Source of the DNA: Plecoglossus altivelis
Taxonomy: Eukaryota > Chordata > Actinopteri > Osmeriformes > Plecoglossidae
Assembly (NCBI GenBank): GCA_036571765.1
Contig: BROE01000020.1
Coordinates: 14,013,918-14,077,917, forward strand
Length of the DNA stretch: 64,000 nt
Direction: 5' to 3'
This document shows positions 39,201 to 53,600 of the stretch, piece by piece. Position 1 is the first letter of the stretch. Each line of letters starts with the position of its first letter. The notes under the pieces were generated by a model. The model did not search any database. It worked only from the letters and a program-made list of their open reading frames with translations, and was not told the origin of the DNA. The position numbers and the translations under genes were made by a program.

Positions 39201-42005
39201 ATCGAGTCCCCTGAACAGCGATATTTGAATACGGGTGTTGTATGGGACCTTAAAGGCCAAATATGAGAGCGCAGAAAGCACTGCTGTAAATGGGATTCAC
39301 TCTAGTGCGTTCAGCTTCAATATGAAAGTAATGAAAGAAGTCATTTCGGATGACATGAAAGTGAACTGTCTTGGATTTCCAGGCAAGATCCAACAGCCAT
39401 CCAAATACAACCAGGCCTACTCAAAGAGACGTGATTGAAAAAATAAAATTCCAACAAATGAAGCTATCCTTTTTTTAAAAAGTATATTTCCTAAGCTTTC
39501 TCATCTAAAATGATGTACCTATTTACCTTCTGTCTCTCCAGTGGCCATCATGCTGAAGGATGACTACTTTGTGAGGGGAGCAGGTCTGCCTGGGAGGTTT
39601 AAGGCAGAGAAGGTAGAGTTCCACTGGGGCCAGAACAACGGCTCAGAGGGCTCTGAACACAGCATCAGCGGCAGGAGGTTCCCAGTGGAGGTGAGTGCAC
39701 TCTGTATACACAATATAGGAGCACAAGAGAGATGGAGGAGGGTCATGGAGGGAGGAGGCTGTAAAACAGAACTGGTTTAACACTTTTAGTACATAAGAAC
39801 AAATGTGTTGTATAGTGATTTATAGAAATAATGAATGTTAGTTAAACACTAATCGTGAACACGGTGTAGTATAATACTATGGAACAAACCTGCCACCAAA
39901 GGAGACATGACATGACTCTTCCCTGCTGTTTCTCTTGTGTCTCTTGCTGAGCCCTGTTACTATAGAGACACGAGTACCTGTATAATTATCAGCAGGATTT
40001 GTTTTCCGATCTTCTTGGCAACCAAAGGGCCTTAGATAAAATAGGTTTCAGATACAGGTTAGGATACCAGCTTCAGTTTGGGGGGGGGGCAAATTCCTGC
40101 CTGCCATTGATTTCTAATTGAAGTTACGTGACAGGCCTCTGTAGGCCTTGTGAGATATCTGGTCGCTCAAACAGGTAGCCTAGCAAGAGAAGCTAACCCT
40201 ATTCTATGCGTTTATTATGGCATTTGTGGATGAGCTACGTCAGGTTGTTGTCAGTCAAAACGAAGCTAGCTAACATAACACAGCTAGCACAGTATGTGCA
40301 GCAACAAAAGTAAATGCTATTCCCTGAACTCAGGCTCTGCCAATGGATCTAGTGTAGCCTACTCAGGCGATTAGGTGTGGGGGGGAAACAAGGGCAATGT
40401 TGCACAAAATGTAGTCGAATTTATGAGGCGACGAACAAGAAGCAAACTGCCTGTATTAAAATAGCTTTCTTTGTTTTTCTAGTACGTCCTTTTTGTTTTT
40501 GCTATTTATCGACAAATTATACAATTTTACTTTTAGTGGGGATGAAGGGGAATTACTGACTAACTAACGTTACCCATATAACTTGGATGAAAGGTTTATA
40601 GAGACAGGGAAGGATTAGAAAAAGAATCAAATGGTTAGATACATATACAAATCAGTCAATGTTTTTAAAGTACTGCAGCCATTTATTCCATGACTGAATA
40701 TATAGAGAGTGAAGAATGGTTCTCAGAGTACCCTTGGGATTTTAACGCACTCCAAACATAAAGTGATCACACCTCCAAGCTTGCAAGTGTAAGAAAGCTT
40801 TTGTGCTATACATAAATCTTCATGTGATCCTTCGAGTGTGTTAATGAAATCCCCCTTTGAGTTGGTCTGGTTTCAGTAGTCCCAGCAGATACTTGCATGC
40901 CCCGTGAAGGCCATGGTGAAGTGGTGGATGTGCAACATGTGATTATATATAGTATAGTGATTGATAGAAGTAGCCTGTTGACGTGCAGTTGCTTGGAAAC
41001 ATGTGAAAGAACAAAGTACTGCAAAACTGCCGGTATGTACTTTGTGTGGTTGTTATGTCAGGTAGAAAAAGGGCTGTCATTTTCATAGTAGTTTGCTGGT
41101 CCTCTATTTTATGATTTTTGTTCAGTCCACCCCCACCCACCCCTCAGAAACAACAACAGTATAAAAGACCAATAGTAATAGATATAATGCCATACTGTGG
41201 ACAATTTCAGTGAACACATGGTACACAACCACCCCTGCAAATAACAGTCCCAAAACAAACACTATGCTTGATTCTCAACACCAATTGTGTGTGCTTGTAC
41301 TTAATGTTGTCCACATGTTTGGAATCGTGCATGCATGTCCACTTGTATGTTTACGTGACGTGTAGGTGTGTGTGCGAATGACACACACCGTCCCCTAAAT
41401 TTGTGCAGACACCGTTCTGCGATGACACTGAGATTCTCTGTAGTGGTGCGACTCCACAAGGTGGGTGGAAGTTAGGAGTCTTATTCAAAATCTTTCAGTA
41501 TTCACTGTGTGGATGGCCCACTTGTCAGGCTAGAATGGATAGCTTTGACATTTAGTTGGAAGGAAGTATGGTGTATTTTCAGACCTCATTCAAAGTCTCA
41601 TTGAAATGATCAACTGAGAGGACATTTAAGGGTGGGTGACCCTCTTCCTCGAGCAGTCTGAGTTTAGCATGAAACACCCAGATAGGATTGGCCTGGAGTT
41701 TGGCAGGGATTTAGACACCGTAAAGGGAGTCCATGGGAATATAGCCTTTGACTTCTGAAATTGGCACACAGGAAATGAAGTGCAATAGCAGAGGAATGAA
41801 GAGGGGGTTAGCGTGTCTGCTTGAAAACACACACCCCAGTTAAGCAACAGATATTTGCACATAAACTAACCTAACTTGCTGACCTATGACCCCAGTCAGG
41901 GAGAGGTAGAAAAGGGCACATGCAGGCCCACGCAAGCAAGCGCACAGGAATCTGCCCACCTACATATTGAAGAAGACTTATAATGGAAATGCAGCAGTTA
42001 TTGTC

Positions 42006-42045
<40 letters not shown>

Positions 42046-42052
42046 CTCTCTT

Positions 42053-42099
<47 letters not shown>

Positions 42100-42100
42100 T

Positions 42101-42181
<81 letters not shown>

Positions 42182-45100
42182 GCCTCTCACTCTGTCTCTC
42201 ACTCTGTGCCCCCCCCCACACACACATGAAGCATTATACCATAGTACATAAAACTCTCGCATGCCCCTGAAGTGCATTATATACAGGAGGCTGACCCGAA
42301 TGTGTAGTCCATCTTGTAATGAATACAGGACAACTAAAAGCTTTAGGTCATTTGACGTTTGTCATGATGTGGGACATGGCCATTTTCATGCTTCATCATT
42401 CATCTTTACTATATGAATTGATCAATGGTTTGGTTATATTTTCTATTCAAGGTTAACAGATGACATCAATGGCTTGATGAATGGAACGCTACACTATGAT
42501 GTAGTCTCAGACTCAACTGAGCCATTCAACCATACACACACGCACCTCTTTTATAGAAGAAAAGGTTGCATGACCTTGGAGGTTTAGTTTGTGGTTTTGT
42601 TTGCCTCAGGTAAAAACAGGTTGTTTTCCAATACGTCTAATTAGCCCCAGACAGAAGATGAATGTTATTCACTCTTAAGCCTCAGGTGTAGTCATAGATT
42701 TTCATAGATTATTAAGGAATGACCACAACGCTTAAAGCAATCTCATATGCTCATGCACACAGAACTAAGGCATGCACCCATTGAGTATTAAGTTGGCGTA
42801 GTATATTGACAACGGCTAATTTAGTACGTTTCAAAGTCAAATAAACCTTTGGTCTCATTACAAAGACTTTGAGTTCATCAGTTATCCCAAAGGTAGATCT
42901 TTTGCAGTTTCAACAACTCGTGTATTGACAGCCGGCATGGCCATAGAGACCTCTGGCCTACATTTGTTATTCTTCTAACAGACATCACATCTAACAGACA
43001 TCACATCTAACAGATGTACTGGGCCTCTGCCCAGCTGCTTTAACCCATGGTTATGTAAAGAGCAGTGGCCTGTACTGCCTGGGGCTCCAGAGTTTGACAA
43101 GTCACTTTCTCAGTCGTGTGAAGTATGGGATCGATAGATGGACCACCTGTTCGCTCAAACAGCACGATGAAAAATGACAGAGTCATTTCACCCTCTGGAG
43201 GCCATAGGAATATCTGTTATAATAATGTATCTGACTGTCACAAGGCTTAGATTAATTATACATGAAATATGGAATCGCAGTGTACCGCAGCAGAGGCTGT
43301 ATGCAATGCTTGTGTGGGAAGTGTTTGCGTGTGTCCTTTCCGTATGCCGTATACACAAAAGCGTGCGGCAAGCTCGCATACGGTACCTCGCTGACACTAT
43401 GTATATTTCCAGTCTGCATTGTCTCATTAACACTGCATGCATTTTCAACCACATACCCAATATGATTTAGAACACACAAGTCTCAAATGAGCCAATACTA
43501 ATTGGCTACTGAGCCCTTCCAGTTAAATGATAGGAGCAGGATGTTTGTACACGGCTGTTTGCTCCAGCCCAGCCCTTCAGAGGGTGACTGTGTACTGGCT
43601 GTCTTAAAAGGCAGAAGGACTCCGGAGCAGTCGTGAACATCGAACGGTCTCGCAGCACATGAGGCGTACCGTAGCAGCCTGTTTACATTTAACTTGTCCA
43701 ATGACTCCTGACATGGGCTTTGTTAGCTACTCTGTGCGCAGGCAACTTTTAACTTGCTAAAAGTCAATGTGACTTATGTACCTTTTTATAGCTACATTTG
43801 TTGCGGCAGGTGCCCTTTGGATTGCTATAAAAGTATTTGATAATTGAGTGTCAGGTTTACCGATGTGTGTTCTCAACAAGACCTGGCTGCCTGCATGCCA
43901 AACTAAGTGAGTAAATGAACCCTGTGGGGGCAAGTAAATTGGCTAATGTAGTTAATAAGATTTGAATGGTGATGGATGTCCAATGCCCTCTTTACTGTGC
44001 TCCCAGATTGACAACAAATGTCTGCAGTTATCACGACTCAAAAATACTGATTAACTTTGATTAGCAGGATGGGGTTTGCTCCCTTCCTGTACCTGCTGTA
44101 TGTACTAAAGGATTATTCTTCTTTTTTTTGCACGCTACAATCTGTTGTCAGCCTAGCCGGTTGTCAAGGGAACTGCAGGTTCTGTCCTTGACGGGTCTAC
44201 AGCAGGATACTGATGGGTTACCTATTGTGTGTCTGTGAAAGTGTTTGATTTAGAGAGGTGGAAACTGAAGACTGCGTGTGAGAGAATTGTTTCTAACACA
44301 CGGTTCACAGCATTGAAAACTAAACATTTGTAACAGCCCAAAGCTTAATTCAGCCTACACATGCTGACCCCAAACACAGAGATGAACCAGACCATCTGTA
44401 AGAAACTACAGACAGTCTGTTTAGCACAAGTTGAAAAACCTCATCTATAACCTTTGTGTGTGTGCGTGTGTGTTGACTTTGTATTTAAAGTTTACGATTT
44501 GGAAGCCTTGCCTTACCAGACGAATTTACAAATGCGTATTAGTCTGGAATCTCTCAGTTCATTTTTCAATATCCAAGGGGCGTTATCAACAGACGCAGAC
44601 AAACCTGCCTCTGAACGCACGAGACGACTAATCAGAATGACAAAATGTCGTCTTGGTTGTTTAGGAAAATGCCTCTTCTGAACAGTCATCTGAATCTCAC
44701 TCCTCATCAGATAAATGTGTGTGAATGTCATTGCACGTCTAGTGCCGGAGGGAAATCTGTTTGGATGTGAGCGTGGCCAAAACCATCAACCAGACCTACA
44801 TCATGAGCTCAGATAGGTTTGTAACCAGTCTAAATATTTGCTATTGTGGTCATGAAAAAGAATCATTATAATCAATAAGTTGAACTTGAGCTGGTGAACT
44901 TGACCACAGTGACAAAAAAGGTATTATTCCCCTTTTTGGGAGAGATGTGCTAAAATAACAGCATTGTTTGTCTTATTTGGAATATTATCCAGCATAAATA
45001 ATCTTCTCGTGTGGCTGTTGCAATACGGAACGATCTGGAAAGATGCCTGCATGACTATTGTGTATGGACTTGGAACGCTAAAATACACAGCACATGATGA

Positions 45101-47649
45101 CCCCCCTCTGTGTCTGAGCCTGGTCAGCACATGTCCAGCTGAGAACACACATCACACACCTAAACGTATCCCAACTCTGAAGACTGAATCACAGCACACT
45201 TATGCAGAACACCCCCTCTTTTCAAAGTGTTTATCTGACCACAGTGGTACTCACAACGCTTATTTCTTTCTTTCTGATAGCGTAATAATTATTCTTGTTA
45301 CGGAGCCATCCAAGAGTTGTTCGTAATCTTTGAAATGAGTCTCTCGCAGGCATCACACGGTCACACACACACAGCGTTGTGTTTTCCTAGAGTGTATGGC
45401 GTCTGATTAGAGGCAGGCAGGAAGGCGTGATTAAAGGCCTCTCACGCTGCTAGATCTGGCTGCATGAGACCATAATCCTACAGTGGTTCTCCTGCCGCCA
45501 TTAAAGCAACTGGGCAAAATCATCCGGGATGGGAAGAGGATCTAAGTGGAAGAAAGGAGGGGATGTGAGAGGGAGAAACGGCAGCTTGAAAGGCTTTGTG
45601 TGAAAACGATGCGAGTACAACGGTATAGAACAAAAGAGGAACATTATGCAAATATTTGATCCTCACGTCTTCACACAGTAATCCCTTTGCGATGGGTCAA
45701 ACTAAATGCCAATAGTTTGATCATGAAGGCCGTGTGTCCACATCTAATGCCCTGTGTTGTTTCTTCTCTCTCAGATGCAGATCTACCTGTATAACTCTGA
45801 TGATTTTGAAAGCCTCAATGCTGCCATCAAGGAGAAACGCATCATAGCGGCCATGACAGTCTTCTTTGAGGTAAAGTAAGACTGAATGGGGCCAGGTGCT
45901 ATTTCTTTTCCTTCTCTCTTCCTGTCTACTACCCCCCCCCTTTCTCCCTGTCTTTTCCCCTCTCTTTCTGTCTCTCTCTCTCCCTGTCTGCTCCCTCTCT
46001 TATTCGCTCTGTCTCTTTCTATCTCTCTCTCTGCCTCCCTCCCTGTCTTCTCCACCCTCTCATTCTCTTTCTCTCTCTGTCTCTCTCTCTCTTTCTCTGT
46101 CTCTCTCTGTCTCTCTCTGTCTCTCTCTGTCTCTCTCTCTCACACACAGACACATTCCTCTCCCAGAACTGTGACTCTTTGTGTAATAGCCCTGGGCAAC
46201 TGTAGACTGGCACCTGTACTTAGTTAGCAGTCTGCCATGTGTCTTGTGGGAGCCATTACAGTGTAGAAGAAGCACATTCAAAGTAAGGGCTTCCTCTGTT
46301 CTGATCCTCTTAAACCCATGTCAAGTCTCTACAGAAGCACCCCCAAACACTCCCACTGCCATCTGGACACCTTGGGAAAACAGCTCAAGTACAACACCTT
46401 AATGGCCCTTAGCTGGCTTCCCACACGTGTGTCTAAGGAAAAGTGGCTTCTTTTCTTCTGCTGGTTTTCAAGGCTCTCCTGTAATACCAAGGGACTGTTA
46501 TCATTTATATTGCTCTCCAAACTATTTTGAAGAAGGGTAAAAAAAACCTCTCATAGAACCATACTTAAGCAGAAGGGTGAGGAGTCCCACTTTTCTCACT
46601 GTGGACCTGGATACCTCCGCAGAGACTAGCAGCAGGAGACAGAGTGATCGCTGAATGGATGGAAGGTCTAGGTTCACTTTGCCTTCATCTGTTTTACTGT
46701 CTCCTTCTATTATACTCCCTTCATCTAGGACTTAGAGGCCCTTTGTTGTAGTATTGAGAACCAAGCTGGGTGGAGAGGGTCATTTCTCAGACGAAGGCAA
46801 GCAGGAATGAGGACGCAGGTGCTGCTTATGTAGGTCTGCATGGAGACAGTGAAGGACCTTTGGAGTGTGAGGACCTAAATGCCTCCGCTGGGTCTTGACA
46901 GCTCGATCGCTTATAGCAATTAGCACCACCATGCGCAACCCGCTGAATTGCATTTTACCCGAGCGAGATTTTTTAAACGGGCGCACGCACACTTACACAC
47001 TCAGAGATTTACCATCTCTAATCAATGGGCAGGAGCTCTGCATGGGCTCCCCGAGGGTCCATGAAGGGCCTCTAAGGTGTTCCACTACCCATATTCAGCA
47101 CTTAGCTCCAGAAGATTATTCTCTTCTGACTGACCTAAATTAGTGTTAGATTGCTCCCTGTGTCCCTGCTCTGTTCTGTCCCATAATGTAAATAGGACGT
47201 GGGGACTTTTTGGAAGATTGGATCAACTGATGGCCCTCATGTTCCACAACAGCCCATTGGACTTAGTTACAGGAAGAGAAGTGTGAAGTGAATGTCCCAG
47301 AAGACGCTCAGCTGAAACAAGCGACTGGGGAGTTTTGCAGAAAACTAGCTAGTCATTTACAACAGCTCCCAAAAGCCAAAGTGGTTAACCCGTAAACTCA
47401 TGAGAAGAGGGGTTGTGGCGGTCGAATTTCTGTATGTGAGTCCTCTGTATTGTCCTCTCATGGTCCCTTGTTTCTACTTGCTGGCTCCAGGTGGGGCGGA
47501 GAGACAATCCAGCTGTGGACCCCATCATCCAGGGACTGAAGCGGGTCGTGCACCATGGTGAGGAAAGGATTGTTAATGTCACACTCATTTCTTCCCCTCT
47601 CCTATGGTGTTTTCTTGTCATCACTCCCACCCTGTGTTTGTACATTGGT

Positions 47650-47691
<42 letters not shown>

Positions 47692-50600
47692 TGTGCGTGA
47701 GTGTTTTTGTACCTAAAGCCTCAAGGTGTTGTACTCAAGCCAACTGTCTTTCACGGTCCCTAATGGTTTTAAGATTGTAGAGTGCTGTCTGCAGTGGTCT
47801 ACTCTGAATGAAGCGCATGTTATAGAGAACCTGTTGTACTGGATAGTATGAAGCGCAGCTCTGCTATGCTGGACGGAATTGAATTTCGCTGATATGATGA
47901 TGCTGTCTTATGTTTTGGCTCTGTTCCAGCAGGCTTGATGTTAATTTGAGGTGACAGTTCGATTGTCCCTCTCAGCCTGTGGAAAATAGAGACGCTCATG
48001 TGCGACTGGTCATCTGGACTGCTTCCTGAAGATACTTAAACTTGGCCTCCATTTTATAATCCCAAATTAGAGTCGGAACACAAGCTGTGAGCAGAGTCAC
48101 ACATCAAAAGCACCCGAGCTCAGCGAGATAGCAGCTCTTCCTGCTTCTCCCTCCGTGGCGCACCAGCAGAAGAGACAGAACCATTAATTGCATCTGAGCC
48201 TCAATTAGTCAGCGCTCCGTCTAATGCACACACACATGCAGTCTTAGTCTCTCTCTCTCTCTTTTGCTCTGCCACGTTTACAAACAAACACACAGCACGA
48301 GCCTCGCGCGTCTGCCTGCATCATTAATCTTTAATGCTGTGGGGAATTTGCTTCACGGATGCATGTAGTTTGAAATCCCAGTTAACGTGCGCGCGTCATT
48401 ACATGAGTTACTGCATGCCGTGTCTCCGCCAGACCATGGTGCTTTAGCAAGCAGCTGTTAATCCCCCTGCCATCCCAGGGTGCGCTGCACACACGTATGA
48501 CCAGCAGAACAACTTGCACCAACTCGGCACAACTCGACGCACTGACAGAAGAAGATGTTTTAATGGACGAGGATAGACTAAAAGCATATGGCCATAAACA
48601 GAGCTCTCTTTACTCATGCTGATTAATTTCACCACTCAACCTCTGTGCTTCATTGGCTCTCTTTAACATTTATCACTCTGTTCAGTCTCAAGGGCTGGTT
48701 AGCTGGTGGTGGTGGACTAGGGGTAGTGATAGCTGGGAGGTGGTTGCGTGAGGTAGGGCGCTCACGTCACCAGCCTTCTTGTGTAGCTGTGTTCCCTGGC
48801 GGCGGCCCCATGTCAAACTTGGGGGGCCTCTCCGACCGGCTCCGGGCGGGGGTGGCTGTTTAAAATGAGGAGCTTCCGCTTCGGTCTGTAATGCACCTAT
48901 CTCCCCTGCCTTGGAGGGCTGCTCGGGCTTTCCGCTAGCTCGTTAGCTCGTTAGCTGTGGCTATCCATCTGTCAGCTCGCCAGCAGGTCTGAAGCGATAG
49001 GGCACGTACGCTTTCTGAGGCCGGACATGCCCCTGTGAATACTAAAACCGAGACACGGCAGGGCTCGCCGCTGGGTGCGGCCTTCCTCACACATCATTAA
49101 TATGACCCCCCCCCCTACACAGACACACACACACACACTTTGTTCTACTGCAGTACTGTACTGTCACCCATACCTGCAGGGGTACTGAACTGGTAGAACC
49201 ATACCACCTCTGCTTCCTTGGCCTTACTTATCTTATTTACTTGTCGTTCAGCCTATCTTAGCTTGGTCCTACTGTCACCTCCGGTTTTGACAGCTGCCTG
49301 ATACACTGAAGAGGGGAGAGAGCCTTCTGGAAGCTTAGGCCTCCTGCGCCTCAGGCTACAGCCGCACCAGACACTGTATCAGTTCACAGGCTCCAGCAGC
49401 CCAGTCATGGATTAGCTGTCAGAGCAGACCACCTTATCTGATTCTCTGTTCTCTTCTTCCTCCTGCCCTCTGCCAAGCAGTGGGATTTTCCCAAACTGAT
49501 ACCTTGGGAAGAGGCTTTAAGCAGGATGTTGTCAACAAGATTCCATCACTGAAAGGAGTGAATTTGGATGAATGTCAGTCATAGGAATGAAGCCCTAACC
49601 TCATGCCCACATAGTGTGTGCTTGTTTGGATGTGTTTGCATGTTTGGTATATTTTGGCAGTACTTGATCATTTCAACCTAAACTGTGAAACGGCGACAGC
49701 TGCTTGTTCCTAGTGTAGACGTCTGCTCCTTTGTGTCCTGCAGAGAAGGAGACGGTCCTCAGCTCGTTCATTCTCAGGGACCTGCTGCCGTCCTCCCTGA
49801 GCAGCTACTACCGCTACACTGGCTCTCTCACCACGCCGCCCTGCAGTAGGGTGGTGGAGTGGATCATCTTCTCCAGACCGGTTTTCCTGTCCCATTCACA
49901 GGTCAGTACCTCCCACCCACACACACGCACGCACGGACACACAAAGGTGGGTTTTAGCATAACAAATAGGACAATCACTTTAGTCTCCTCTTCTTCATGT
50001 TTTCCCCGTACAGCTCCTTTTCTTGCTACCCCCCTCCCTCCTCCTGCACTTCCTTCATCTATCCACCCCCTCCCCGTCACCCTTCCACACGCCCCTTCGT
50101 ATCAAGCCTTAACTGCTTCTGTGTGGAGAGAATGATTTAGCAGGAGGTGTAGCCAATTACTGGCTTGTGAATGATGGTGGGTGTGCAGATTGCTCAGAGA
50201 CATGCATCACGCTGCTATCCATGCAGGAAGTATCTATAGGCCTCGAAATTGAATTGAGCTTTCGCTTGCTGGTACACGTTCAACTGTCCCGGCGACTGCG
50301 TATTTACAGCAAATGGCTTGTCCCTCTACAATCAACACACTTAGTTTGTCTCCAGCAGATTAAGTCTCTTTCCCTTGTCACCTGTTGACAGGACTCACAA
50401 TACCACACTTGTTCACTTGTACCCATCCAGCGCTTACAGAGCCCGTCATTGACTGGTGTGACGATACTTACTAGGACGGCCATCTTTATGATGTTTACAG
50501 AGCTCCTTTTATGAGTATGTGATTCATTTCTCCAAAGCTTCCATTGGACACATTGATTTCCAAGGATCTTTAATGTTCAGTCATTACGGCGCTCTACAGG

Positions 50601-53600
50601 AGCCCAGTCAAACCGATCGATGGCTACAAATTTGCCCCATTGAAATGTTACACCCCCTGTGACAGCAAGCGGCCCTGCACAGCCTCGCCTTGCAGGAGTC
50701 CTCCTCCACCGCCTGCAGGAGTTCAGCCTTCACAGGCGAGCATCACCAGCTCTGTGCAGCCAGGTGACAATTGGCCACCTCCAGGCCCTTCGGGCTCGAT
50801 GCTCCTTAAACCCAACCCACTGTGCCACGTATCCTGTCGGCATCTCACGCTGACACACACAGAGACACATTCACCAACTTCGGGGTCACTAACGATTTAT
50901 GGGGGTTCTCTTTCTACTCGTCAGCTGGAGGCTTTCTACTCCATCTTCACCACAGAGCAGCAGGATCACGTCAAGTCTGTGGAGTACCTGAGGAACAACT
51001 ACAGGCCCCTGCAGGACCTGGACAACCGCAAGCTCTTCAAGTCATCTGTGAAGGACGCCTGGCAGAGGGACCTGACAGATGTTCTGGTGAACCCCCACGC
51101 CACTGAGGCCACCAGAGGTACAGATGGACACACCTCACGCCCGCTCGCTCGCTCGCCCGCTCACTCACTCACTCAATCGCTTCATCACTCACTCACTCTG
51201 AACGCAACGCTTACAGCGTATTAATGAAGACTACCCTTTATCAGTTTGTTGTATACAATGTGCTTGTCAGAGCTGTGATTCCAGCTGTAGTGCTGTAGAA
51301 GCAGAACACAGACTGCTGCCCCTTTAAAAGGGGGCTCTTTGTTTGGAGTCTGGCAGGGAGAATTGATTGGGAACGCTTGTGATGAAGTTGGAGCGCTGTA
51401 ACGGGCCAGAACAGTAACCGTCATTAATATGCATGCTAAAAATAGAGCCGTACAAATTAAGTTGTGAAATTGCTTTTGTGCCATTATGTCAACAGGCGGA
51501 ACAATTCTTCGACCGATGTCTTCCTTATTCTCATCCTGCCTTGTTTCTCTCGCTGCCTTTTCTTTTCTCTTGGTCTTCTTCATTAACATATCTCTATTTA
51601 TTTCTGCCTCACTCCCTCTCTCCCTCTACTCCCACTAATCCTCTGGCTTAGTAGGGAGGACTCCCTGTCCAAACAAACCCGCATGTGTTTGTGTTTGGCC
51701 TTCTGGGTGAAGACTAGATTGTGTTCAGGTCAAGGCTACGGTGCATGTGGATTGACGATGATGATGATGAGGAGGATGATGAGGATGATGATTTGGGATA
51801 ATGAGGATGAAGATACGCTGGCTGGTGAATAAATAGAGAAAAAGCTTTTAATTCCTCAATCGATGGACTCCCATGAAAACACACCTGCTGAACAACTCTC
51901 ACTGAGTGCGTGGACAGTCAGTGAAACCCACCTACTATACTGAACCTCATGAAAAACACATGTATCCCAGTGGCCCCTACTAGCCTTGTCTGGTAATCCT
52001 ATACATCATGTTTTTCCTGTATTGTACCCCGTGTCTAAGAGCTTGTCTCTCTCTCCTCGCTCATGTTCATGTGCTGTTTGCACTGCAGTGGTCTCTTGCC
52101 ACCAGAATGCCCAGTCCAGAAACCTAGAGCAGATGTCATGTGAACCAGTTTTCTGACGCTGACTAGCATGATAACAGATACCCTGACTAATCACCCCTGG
52201 CGCCTGTGTTACAAATACAATGCTGTAGCCTGCAGCGCCCCCTTTAGGTGGTTCCACTGCACTGCAGGCACGTTGCATCTCGTCTTGTCGGTTGTCTAAC
52301 AACAGCATGCACAGTTACCGAAATCCACTGTTTGATATTCTAGTCCCATGCTCACTGGCTTCCTTGTCCTCAGCCATAAGCCAGGCAGACAGACTCCCTT
52401 CCTGCGTTTCGTGGTCTAGAGACCCACGAGACCCAGGGGTAGTTTTCTTTATGAGCTGACGTAGTATTTCAGGCTGTTTGAAGCTGTTCTGGTACAAACG
52501 ACTGAGCGAGTCAAAGGCAGACAGTAATAAAAGATTCAGCCTCTCCTTGGGCTGCCTGCGACCCACGCACGCAGCCTCCCTGCCGTCGCCAGCCTCACAA
52601 AGCTGCTCAGATCAGACCACAGCCAGCCAGAAGGCCTTTCATTCCCGCTAGTGTCTGTCACCGTGCGTTACAGCAACCGCTCCCCAGGGCACTCTCCTGC
52701 CTAGGATGCTGCGATTGTGTCTTACCGTATGAATCACTTCTCTGCCCCTCCTCCCCTCCTCCTCCCCCCCATGCCTCTTGTCTCTCGCAGTGTGTAGCAG
52801 CGCTCCTGTCAACATGAAGATCAAGCCCATGAACCGGACGGCACTGGTGGTGAGCTGGGAAAGGCCACTGACTGTCTACCACCCGCCTATCCTGAGCTAC
52901 ATGGTGTCCTACAGCTGGACAAGGAGCGAGGAGGCGTATGAGAAGACCTTCCACAAGACTGGAGAGCAGAGCATGGTAAGGTCGGCTCCTCCGCAACCAG
53001 TTCAAGGCCGAGCGCCGTATATAAAAAGATTTAGATAACAGTGGAAGATGCCTCCATTGGGTTTGCTTGGTCCGCACTGTCTCCTACTGCATGCGGTGTC
53101 AACGGAGCAGAGACAGGAATGACAGGAGGATGGGAGGTGACTAGAATGTTCTGACAGGTTGTGGATGAGAGTCTGTGTGGATCGAATGGGCTGGACACCA
53201 GCCTGTCAATCTCCCCCTGCCTGCTAATAAACGCTGGCTTTGTGGTGTCCAATCACACACACTTCCACTCGTACACACTCACTCAAACACACATGCTGTT
53301 AGAAACGACTTCCGTCCTTTGAGTCCGACGTGTCAGTCTGAGATTAGATGGACACGTCTTGTGACTAATTACAATCACACCGGTGTCAAATCTGTCTTCT
53401 GTGTTTTCCATGTAAAGACAGGTAGTCGCAGCTTGGGCTAGCTAGACAGCAGACTTGCCACGACTTCAAGTTGACATGCAGCGCATGTGGAGCTCCCAGT
53501 CGGAGCTGGACTGATAGTTGCCCAGAGCCAGAGGCGGCTTTGCTTGAAGTTAATAAAGTAAATCAGCAGTGACGGGAGAGGCCTCTTCCAGAAGAACAGA

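Larger units (their letters stand above)
39691..45774 (+). other. ptprg: ptprg intron 4
   Basis: A 6.1-kb GT-AG intron. It holds a large CT microsatellite (42011-42179), a 16-bp duplication (42979-43010) and a small inverted repeat (ccgtatgc/gcatacgg, 43340-43384). Open frames on both strands around 43174-43479 are short and unrelated to known proteins. Confidence 0.9.
47558..49743 (+). other. ptprg: ptprg intron 6 with a CpG-dense patch
   Basis: A 2.2-kb GT-AG intron. It has a GT/AT microsatellite (47651-47688) and, unusually for this window, a GC- and CpG-rich stretch at about 48720-49090. A clean, non-repetitive segment at about 48270-48440 contains attaatctttaatg and several CpGs and might be conserved. 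No open frame here resembles a protein. Confidence 0.88.

Noticed and set aside
41967..42277. Ser/Leu-rich and Arg/Glu-rich open frames
   Set aside because: Direct translation of the CT microsatellite.
50640..50924. Open frame running through intron 7 into exon 8 as extra coding sequence
   Set aside because: A strong acceptor sits at 50924 and the exon 7 donor fits its phase. The upstream part is Pro/Ser-rich and has no counterpart in the family.
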